Part shown: piece after piece, positions 5,479-10,097 of the stretch
Layout: every line of letters begins with the position of its first letter
Numbering within the stretch: the stretch's first letter is position 1
Source of the DNA: an uncultured Oscillospiraceae bacterium
GTDB taxonomy: Bacteria > Bacillota > Clostridia > Oscillospirales > Oscillospiraceae
Direction: 5' to 3'
DNA: 10,097 bases
Assembly: GCA_934569425.1 (NCBI GenBank)
Contig: CAKTKM010000048.1
Span: 1 to 10,097, forward strand
Notes under the pieces: model-generated
Databases searched by the model: none
Told to the model about the DNA's origin: nothing
What the model saw: only the letters and a program-made list of their open reading frames with translations
Position numbers and translations under genes: made by a program

Positions 5479-7413
5479 TCAGCGGTCGGTTTTGATCCAG
5501 ACGGCGGGGCGGATATAGGCAGGCTCATAGGAGCGGGGTCCGATGCGAATGCCGCCCCAGGCACACACCTGCTCCGGATGGCCGCCGCCGTCATACATGG
5601 AGCGCAGCAGCCAGCCGCTGTCCGGATCGCCATAGCCGGAGCTGCTATTGACCATGCCGGCATAGAGGGTGGGGTGGCTTTCGGTGTCCGCTTCCGAGAC
5701 AAAGTAGCGCCTGACCTCCTCGCCGCTGAGGAGGAACACGGGATCGGGGTCGCCCACAAGGCGGCGCTGCTCCTCCTCCGTAAAGGCGGTATCGCGGAAA
5801 TCGTTGTTCAGCCAGGTGCGGAGGCTGCTGGTCTCCCAGCCGGGGATGCCGTCGTAGCTTTGGTAGGTGGGGGTGAAGGACTGGTAGTCCAGCGAATACT
5901 CGCTGACCAGCAGCATGTTGTCCCCCTCCCGCGCCAGCACCAGCCACGGGATCGACTCGGGACCGTTGGCGGTGTCGCCGTCCATTTCGTAATGGCCGAA
6001 GGTGATGACCTCCTTGGTCTGCCCCGCCTCGCCCAGATACTCCCGGTCGGGGCCGAGGATATGCTTTACATCCTGCCACGTCATGTCGCCCATGGCGTAC
6101 CAGTGGCTCTCACTGCCGGCGGTGACCTCGACGCTGTCCTCCGGTTCATCGGGGTAGAAGCGGTAAAAGCGCAGGACGGTGTCCCCGTCCATGTCCACCT
6201 TCAGGACATATCGCTTGCCGGCGCCCGCCTCCGGCGCGCCGCCGTCCAGATACGTCCAGCCGGAATCCCGCAGCAGCTGCGCCAGCAGCTGACCGGGGAC
6301 GGTATCATCGGTAAACTCGATGCCGCCGTGGCTCCATGTAAACGCCACTGTGTCCATTCCACCGGCCTGTTCCGCCAGCGCCTGCAAAATGGGGTCGGTC
6401 TGGGATGTGGCGGGCGCTTCCGTCTCCGATTCACCCTTGGGATCGGTCAGGAAGCACACCGCCAGCACGGCGCAGACCAGCGCCGCCGCCAGCATCGCCC
6501 AGAAGGCGGGCTTTTTGTGGCGCAGCACCGCCTTGACGCGGGTCTTGACCCCCACCTCGCCAAAGGCCAGCGGGCAGGCGGCCACCCACCGGCGACCCTG
6601 ACTGCAATCCAGCAGCGCCTGGGAGTAGGCTGCCCGCTCCTCCGCCGCCATGTCCCGGATCACCCGCTCATCGCAGGCCAGCTCCATGTCCCGGCAGAAG
6701 AGAACATAGGCCAGCCACACCAGCGGATCGTACCAGTACACCGCCAGCAGCACATAGCCCAGCACCTTCCACACATGATCCCCCCGGCGCAGGTGCGCCT
6801 GCTCATGCCGCAGGACGCAGGCGCGGGCGGTCGCGTCCATGCCGGAGGTCAGGTAGATCCGGGGACGGAACAACCCCAGAATGAAGGGAGAGCGGATGTC
6901 GTCGCACAGATAGACGCCGCGCCGGAACGGCACCGAGGCTGCCACGTCCTCCCGCAGGCTGACGTAGCCCGCCAGTGCCAGCAGCAATAGGACGCCGATG
7001 CCCACCGCCCAGATCAGAGAGACGCCCGCCTGTGAGAAGCCGCGCCGGGGGGCGGCGTCCGGCGCGGCGCTGTCCGCGGCGGCGGTATCCCCCGCAGTGT
7101 CGGGCAGCCGCGGCAGCAGCGTGGCGGGGGCAAAGCTGACGTGGCGATGCTCGTCGTCCGGCCATGTGTGGAAGTACTCCACCTGTCCGTCCTGCTGGAC
7201 GGCGCTGCCTGCCAGACGGTAGGCAGAGAGATCGGAGTGGAGCGCCACGGGACAGGCCAGACGAATGGCCACCAGCGCCCACAGGGCGCACACCAGCCAC
7301 TTGGGGGCAAGCTTCTTCAGCAGCGGGCGCAGCAGCAGCAACGCCCCGATGAGCCAGCCGGCCGCCACCGCCAGATTCATACTTTTGACAAACAGCCCGT
7401 TCAGCGTCCCCAT
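5479..7413 (-). CDS. BlaR1-like M56 metallopeptidase sensor with C-terminal DUF6273-like domain
   Basis: A 644-residue membrane protease of the BlaR1/MecR1 family and a paralogue of the protein at 1462-4998. Membrane helices are at about 13-31, 39-56, 129-150, 216-240 and 302-321. The zinc motif HEQAH (203-207) is followed by LRRGD, with ELACDE (244-249) supplying the likely third ligand. After the last helix comes a linker and an unassigned segment (about 327-465). Residues about 469-644 look like a DUF6273 domain: FGHYEMDGDT, then WLVL, WETSSLRTWLN, FLLS, WLLRS and a closing IRPAVWI occur in the expected order. This domain is common in surface and secreted proteins of gut Clostridia and has a lectin-like fold by family knowledge; its ligand is unknown. 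No penicillin-binding motifs are seen. ATG at 7413 lies two bases after the blaI stop. The partner repressor is the gene at 7416-7781. Confidence 0.88.
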   Translation of the reverse strand: MGTLNGLFVKSMNLAVAAGWLIGALLLLRPLLKKLAPKWLVCALWALVAIRLACPVALHSDLSAYRLAGSAVQQDGQVEYFHTWPDDEHRHVSFAPATLLPRLPDTAGDTAAADSAAPDAAPRRGFSQAGVSLIWAVGIGVLLLLALAGYVSLREDVAASVPFRRGVYLCDDIRSPFILGLFRPRIYLTSGMDATARACVLRHEQAHLRRGDHVWKVLGYVLLAVYWYDPLVWLAYVLFCRDMELACDERVIRDMAAEERAAYSQALLDCSQGRRWVAACPLAFGEVGVKTRVKAVLRHKKPAFWAMLAAALVCAVLAVCFLTDPKGESETEAPATSQTDPILQALAEQAGGMDTVAFTWSHGGIEFTDDTVPGQLLAQLLRDSGWTYLDGGAPEAGAGKRYVLKVDMDGDTVLRFYRFYPDEPEDSVEVTAGSESHWYAMGDMTWQDVKHILGPDREYLGEAGQTKEVITFGHYEMDGDTANGPESIPWLVLAREGDNMLLVSEYSLDYQSFTPTYQSYDGIPGWETSSLRTWLNNDFRDTAFTEEEQRRLVGDPDPVFLLSGEEVRRYFVSEADTESHPTLYAGMVNSSSGYGDPDSGWLLRSMYDGGGHPEQVCAWGGIRIGPRSYEPAYIRPAVWIKTDR

Positions 7414-7415
7414 GG

Positions 7416-7781
7416 TCAGTCCTCCTTCCGGAATGTGTCGATCATCCGCTGAAGCTCCTCCACCTCCGCCGCCGACAGCTTCTTGCGGGAGGTGAAGGCC
7501 GTCAGAAAGGCAGGGAGGGAGCCGTCGAAGGCGTCCTCCACGAACTGTTCGGTTCGGGCGGCGTAGAACTGCTCCCGGGTCATCTTCACCGACACAAGGC
7601 CGCCGTCGTTCTGAAACAAACCCTTCTCGCAAAGCTTGCGCAGCACGGTGTAAGTGGTGGGCTTCTTCCAGTTCAGCTCCCGCTGGCAGATCTTCACCAG
7701 CTCGCCGGAGGGCAGGGGCGCGTAGTGCCACACCAGCTCGGCAAACCGCAGCTGCACCTCCCCCAGTTCCATATGCTCCAT
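7416..7781 (-). CDS. BlaI/MecI-family transcriptional repressor (second cassette)
   Basis: A 121-residue winged-helix repressor, paralogous to the one at 5001-5360: both share LFQNDGG, MTRE, a VED motif and GSLPAF at matching positions. The recognition helix is WKKPTTYTVLRKL (38-50). It differs from its paralogue at residues 40, 41, 43 and 44, exactly in the DNA-reading segment, while the scaffold is kept. TAFTSRKKLS aligns with the family's proteolytic cleavage region (Ala95-Phe96). ATG at 7781 is chosen because AAAGGAG lies seven bases upstream; an internal ATG at codon 4 has poorer spacing. It is followed two bases later by its blaR1-like partner. It should repress its own operon through the sites at 7798-7814 and 7825-7841, and may influence the divergent merR-type gene. 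Confidence 0.93.
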   Translation of the reverse strand: MEHMELGEVQLRFAELVWHYAPLPSGELVKICQRELNWKKPTTYTVLRKLCEKGLFQNDGGLVSVKMTREQFYAARTEQFVEDAFDGSLPAFLTAFTSRKKLSAAEVEELQRMIDTFRKED

Positions 7782-7797
7782 ATGCGTTCTCCTTTCG

Positions 7798-7814
7798 GTT
7801 TACTTGCAATAAAC
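7798..7814. promoter_or_regulatory. Operator of second BlaI-like repressor, proximal (GTTTA-N7-TAAAC)
   Basis: GTTTACTTGCAATAAAC is a 17-bp inverted repeat with perfect 5-bp outer arms. It occupies the same place relative to promoter and start codon as the GACTACA operator of the first cassette, but the arm sequence is different. Confidence 0.75.
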
Positions 7815-7823
7815 TCTATGGTG

Positions 7824-7852
7824 AGTTTATCATGAGTAAACCGCACTGTCAA
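7824..7852 (-). promoter_or_regulatory. Promoter of the second blaI-blaR1-like operon
   Basis: On the minus strand, consensus -35 TTGACA (7852-7847), a 17-base spacer and -10 TAAACT (7829-7824). As in the first cassette, one arm of the distal operator forms part of the -10 box. The distance between -35 box and distal operator is the same in both cassettes. Confidence 0.8.
7825..7841. promoter_or_regulatory. Operator of second BlaI-like repressor, distal, overlapping the -10 box
   Basis: GTTTATCATGAGTAAAC repeats the GTTTA-N7-TAAAC pattern of the proximal site. The centres are 27 bases apart. The pair can also be read as nested inverted repeats, ATAAACTC with GAGTTTAT (inner) and CGGTTTACT with AGTAAACCG (outer), because each site is itself symmetric. 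Confidence 0.75.
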
Positions 7853-7857
7853 GAGAA

Positions 7858-7876
7858 TTTGAAAGAAAATTTCAAA
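7858..7876. repeat. AT-rich 7-bp inverted repeat between divergent promoters
   Basis: TTTGAAA and TTTCAAA flank five bases, midway between the -35 boxes of the divergent blaI-type and merR-type promoters. The tract is strongly AT-rich in a GC-rich region. It could act as an UP element for both promoters or as a regulator site; no function is established by the sequence. Confidence 0.4.
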
Positions 7877-7882
7877 AAAGAC

Positions 7883-7913
7883 TTGACTGTCAAGGGACTT
7901 TACCCTTTACAAT
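7883..7913 (+). promoter_or_regulatory. MerR-type promoter with 19-bp spacer and central operator
   Basis: -35 TTGACT (7883-7888) and -10 TACAAT (7908-7913) are separated by 19 bases, the over-long spacer typical of promoters that MerR-family proteins activate by distorting DNA. Within the spacer AAGGG and CCCTT form a perfect dyad with a six-base centre (7892-7907), the usual site for a MerR dimer. It lies directly upstream of a MerR-family gene, so autoregulation is likely. The start site should be near 7920. Confidence 0.82.
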
Positions 7914-7928
7914 AGAGACAGCAACAGG

Positions 7929-7937
7929 AGGAGGTGA
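7929..7937 (+). promoter_or_regulatory. Full-length Shine-Dalgarno sequence that fixes a TTG start
   Basis: AGGAGGTGA is a nine-base match to the 16S anti-Shine-Dalgarno sequence. AGGAGG ends eight bases before the TTG at 7943, which is ideal. The GTG at 7934 lies inside this element and cannot be the start it serves. Confidence 0.8.
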
Positions 7938-7942
7938 CAGCC

Positions 7943-9367
7943 TTGACCATCAAGGAGGCAGAAGCCCTGTGCGGCATGAAGCGTGCCAACATCCGTTTTT
8001 ACGAAGCAGAGGGACTGGTGTCCCCCAGCCGCGGCGCCAACGGTTACCGGGACTATTCTCAGGAGGATGTGACGGTGCTGATGCGTCTGAAGCTCCTGCG
8101 GAGCCTGCACATTCCGCTGGAGGAGATCAGGGCGCTGCAGGAGGGACGGGACACGTTGTCCGGCACCCTTGCACGGCACATCACGGCGTTGGAGATGCAG
8201 CGGCAGACCCTTGACCGCGCGGATCAGGTCTGCCGGGAGATACAGACGGACGGCGTTTCCTATGAGACGCTGGACGCCGGGAAATATCTGGACGCGCTGG
8301 AGGCTCCGGCGGAGGTCAGCGCCCTGTCCGGCGATGTGATCCCCGCCGTCCGGGCGCCGTGGCGGCGGTTCTTTGCCCGCATGCTGGACATGTGGCTGTA
8401 TACAACGCTGTGGAGCATGTTTCTGCTGCTGGTGTGCCATGTGAATGTGACCAGAAACGCCGCAGGCACCGGACTTGTTTCCACGCTGGCGGCGCTGGGG
8501 ATGATGCTGTTCGGCGAGCCGCTGCTGCTGCGGCTGTGGGGTACCACGCCGGGCAAGTGGATCATGGGGCTGTATGTCCGCGACGAGGAGGGACAGCGGC
8601 TGCGCTATCAGACGGCGCTTGACCGCACCATGGGTGCGCTGTGGTACGGTATGGGGGCGTGGATCCCCGTCTACCGGCTGGTACGGCTGTGGAAAAGCGG
8701 GCGCGCCTGCGAGGACGGACAGGCGCTGCCGTGGGAAGCGGACGGAGTGCTGTCCCTGCGGGAGAAGCCATGGTGGCTTTCGGCGGCGCTGGGGATCGGG
8801 TACGGAGCGGCTTTGGCCGGGATGGTGGTGCTGTCCATGGCGGCGGCGGAAGCGCCGCGGCACCGGGGCGCACTCTCCGCGGCAGAGTTCTGCGACAACT
8901 TCAACCGGCTGGCGGCCTATGAGGACGTGGACTTCGGCGGCACATGGGACAGTCAGGGGCGCTGGCAGGAAGCCGTGAATCCCCATGTGATCCGCATGGG
9001 CGTGCAGACCGACCCGCCGGATTTTACCTTTCAGGAGACGGACGGCTTTGTGACCGCCGTGGGGTTCCGGTTCCACACCAACAGCCCCGCGGTCTATCCG
9101 GCCAGCTATCAGGAGCAGATGCTGATCGCGGCGCTGTCCTATGCAGGGGCGCAGGGCAGCCTGCTGGACTATATCCGGGTGCGGGACAGGCTGGTCGGGA
9201 CGATCCAGGCTCATCCCTATGAGAGCTTTTCCCTGACGGCGAACGGTGTGACCGTCAGGTGTCAGGTAGCTTACAGCGGCTATGACCGGCCGGGAGTCGA
9301 TTTCCTGCTGCCGGTCAAGGGCGCGGAGACCGCGTATGATCTCTCCTTTGAGATGACAGGAGAATAA
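7943..9367 (+). CDS. MerR-family regulator fused to RDD membrane domain
   Basis: A 474-residue protein in three parts. Residues 1-70 are a MerR helix-turn-helix with wing (MTIKEAEALCGMKRANIRFY, then EAEGLVSPSRGANGYRDYS). Residues 73-100 form the coiled dimer helix. Residues about 136-262 are an RDD domain: RRFFARMLDM starts it, and TTPGKWIMGLYVRDEEG is the typical loop. Hydrophobic segments lie at about 151-167, 177-198, 230-248 and 278-300. The last 170 residues (about 303-474) have no recognised domain. The regulator therefore seems tethered to the membrane, with its DNA-binding head in the cytoplasm; the side on which the tail lies is unclear because the helix count is uncertain. TTG at 7943 is preferred over GTG at 7934 because of the ribosome binding site, and the protein then starts in the usual MerR way. 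It is transcribed alone and divergently from the second blaI-type gene. The signal is unknown. Confidence 0.88.
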   Translation: MTIKEAEALCGMKRANIRFYEAEGLVSPSRGANGYRDYSQEDVTVLMRLKLLRSLHIPLEEIRALQEGRDTLSGTLARHITALEMQRQTLDRADQVCREIQTDGVSYETLDAGKYLDALEAPAEVSALSGDVIPAVRAPWRRFFARMLDMWLYTTLWSMFLLLVCHVNVTRNAAGTGLVSTLAALGMMLFGEPLLLRLWGTTPGKWIMGLYVRDEEGQRLRYQTALDRTMGALWYGMGAWIPVYRLVRLWKSGRACEDGQALPWEADGVLSLREKPWWLSAALGIGYGAALAGMVVLSMAAAEAPRHRGALSAAEFCDNFNRLAAYEDVDFGGTWDSQGRWQEAVNPHVIRMGVQTDPPDFTFQETDGFVTAVGFRFHTNSPAVYPASYQEQMLIAALSYAGAQGSLLDYIRVRDRLVGTIQAHPYESFSLTANGVTVRCQVAYSGYDRPGVDFLLPVKGAETAYDLSFEMTGE

Positions 9368-9370
9368 GAG

Positions 9371-9400
9371 AGCGCCCTCCGGCTTTTGCCGGAGGGCGCT
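9371..9400 (+). terminator. Intrinsic terminator of the MerR-RDD gene
   Basis: A perfect 13-bp GC-rich stem, AGCGCCCTCCGGC (9371-9383) against GCCGGAGGGCGCT (9388-9400), with a TTTT loop, three bases after the stop codon. The T-run after it is weak (TCTG, then TTTT about ten bases on), so efficiency is uncertain. The symmetric stem could also act on transcripts from the integrase side. Confidence 0.75.
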
Positions 9401-9437
9401 TCTGTCCGCGTTTTCTATGTTGTGATCTTATCAAACA

Positions 9438-10097
9438 CTATACAATCACTTGGAAAACCCTTTGTAGCTTCCAAAGCCAAGCATATAAGCCGCCATTGCA
9501 ATGGCCATAAGCCTGCGCTTGAAAATCCATCAAGCGCAAGCTAAAAATTTTTGTCGTGTGCTTGACATACGGGTGTCTTAAATCGTGGATTCTGATCCTC
9601 TTGACCCCTGCCGCCTTAACACCTCTGTCCATTTCATGATGAAGATAGCTTTTTGTAACTTCAAACAGCCGGTCGTTTTTGCCGATTCGGTAGAGCTGTT
9701 TCATATAGTCCTGCATTTCTTCACAGAGAAACTCCATCTTAATGGTGCGGTTACTTTTCGGCGTTTTCGGGTCAGTGATGATGTCCCGGCCACCGATGCG
9801 CTGATAGGATTTGCTGATCGTGACCGTCTGCCGTTCAAAATCGAAATCCGCCGGGGTCAGCGCCAGCAGTTCTCCCTCCCGGATGCCGCACCAATACAGC
9901 ATTTCAAAGGCATAGAACGAAACGGGCTTGTCCATCATTTCTGCGGAAAATTTCTTGTATTCCTCCTGCGTCCAGAAAAGCATCTCTCTTGCTTTGGCCT
10001 TTCCCATATTGCCGACCTTAGCGGCGGGATTGTCTTTCAGCCCGTAGAATTTCACAGCGTGATTGAAAATGGCACTGAGCTGATTGTGCAGGGTTTT
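9438..10097 (-). pseudogene. Truncated tyrosine recombinase (phage/ICE-type integrase)
   Basis: The frame enters from beyond base 10097 and stops at TAG 9438; 219 codons are visible. It starts within the core-binding domain (TLHNQLSAIFNHAVKFYGL), so the true start is outside the window and the GTG at 10055 is not a real start. The catalytic domain follows: Arg at visible residue 73 (CGIREGELLAL), the beta-hairpin Lys near 111-114 (KTPKSNRT) and the HDLR box at 171-174. Integrases of this type normally continue for about 60-70 residues with a GH box and the catalytic Tyr. Here the sequence leaves the family right after HDLRH, near base 9570, and ends in a 44-residue tail without these residues. 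The enzyme should therefore be inactive. Base composition is clearly more AT-rich than the neighbouring genes, fitting a horizontally acquired element. Confidence 0.75.
9450..9538. repeat. Cluster of three inverted repeats in the foreign 3' tail of the integrase remnant
   Basis: Three perfect inverted repeats lie in a row: TTGGAA/TTCCAA (9450-9455 and 9469-9474), the uninterrupted 14-bp palindrome GCCATTGCAATGGC (9492-9505), and TGCGCTTG/CAAGCGCA with a nine-base loop (9514-9521 and 9531-9538). They fill the stretch that replaces the end of the integrase gene. They may belong to the end of a mobile element, a recombination site or a small palindromic repeat; none of these is proven. Confidence 0.6.

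Noticed and set aside
5361..5759. Extended upstream reading of the first blaI frame to 252 codons
   Set aside because: The extra 132 codons would cover the operators, promoter, terminator and end of the next gene; the ATG at 5360 has the proper ribosome binding site and family-like N-terminus.
5236..6990. Plus-strand open frame of 584 codons
   Set aside because: Antisense to the second BlaR1-like gene and crosses the promoter and operators of the first cassette; no recognisable domain and no ribosome binding site.
7414..7809. Extended upstream reading of the second blaR1-like frame to 776 codons
   Set aside because: The extra part overlaps blaI in another frame and gives no family sequence; ATG at 7413 starts at the conserved M56 N-terminus.
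7934..7942. GTG at 7934 as start of the MerR-RDD gene
   Set aside because: It lies inside the Shine-Dalgarno sequence AGGAGGTGA; the TTG at 7943 has ideal spacing.
7907..9214. Minus-strand open frame of 435 codons
   Set aside because: Antisense to the MerR-RDD gene, starts within it and runs through its promoter; composition typical of a shadow frame.

Overview
The window is GC-rich, roughly 60% or more through the coding part, and reads as a chromosomal segment of a Gram-positive Clostridia member, probably a gut Oscillospiraceae-like lineage. The grounds are strong AGGAGG-type ribosome binding sites, sigma-A type TTGACA/TATAAT promoters, BlaI/BlaR1-type regulator pairs, a DUF6273-like domain and a Clostridia-type integrase. 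The taxon is inferred from gene style; there is no marker gene.

Layout, left to right. (1) Positions 1-650, minus strand: the 5' part of a uracil permease (NCS2/UraA family). Ahead of it lie a 24-residue leader ORF, an intrinsic terminator that begins inside the leader stop codon, and a strong promoter. (2) Positions 798-1415, minus: a TetR-family regulator whose promoter appears to give a leaderless mRNA, with an AT-rich palindrome overlapping the promoter. (3) Positions 1430-5432, minus: a blaI-blaR1-like operon with an unusually large 1178-residue membrane metallopeptidase sensor. (4) Positions 5432-7852, minus: a second, paralogous blaI-blaR1-like operon whose 644-residue sensor ends in a DUF6273-like domain. 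Each operon has its own promoter, two 17-bp operators and a terminator, in the same geometry, but the operator sequences differ. (5) Positions 7883-9400, plus: a divergently transcribed MerR-family regulator fused to an RDD membrane domain and a C-terminal domain of unknown function. Its promoter has the 19-bp spacer and central dyad typical of MerR control. (6) Positions 9401-10097: a more AT-rich end with a truncated tyrosine recombinase on the minus strand, whose 3' part is replaced by a tail carrying three inverted repeats.

Functionally, about 8 kb is a cluster of transcriptional regulators, three of them linked to membrane proteins. In each Bla-type pair, the membrane M56 metallopeptidase would detect an outside signal and lead to loss of its BlaI repressor from its operators. 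Neither sensor shows a penicillin-binding domain and no beta-lactamase or PBP gene is present, so the signal and any targets outside the operons are unknown. The broken integrase marks the right side as a site of past mobile-element activity.

Two points deserve most attention: a candidate translation-coupled attenuator of the pyrBI type ahead of the uracil permease, and the tandem duplication of a BlaI/BlaR1 system with separated operator specificity and unrelated sensor domains.
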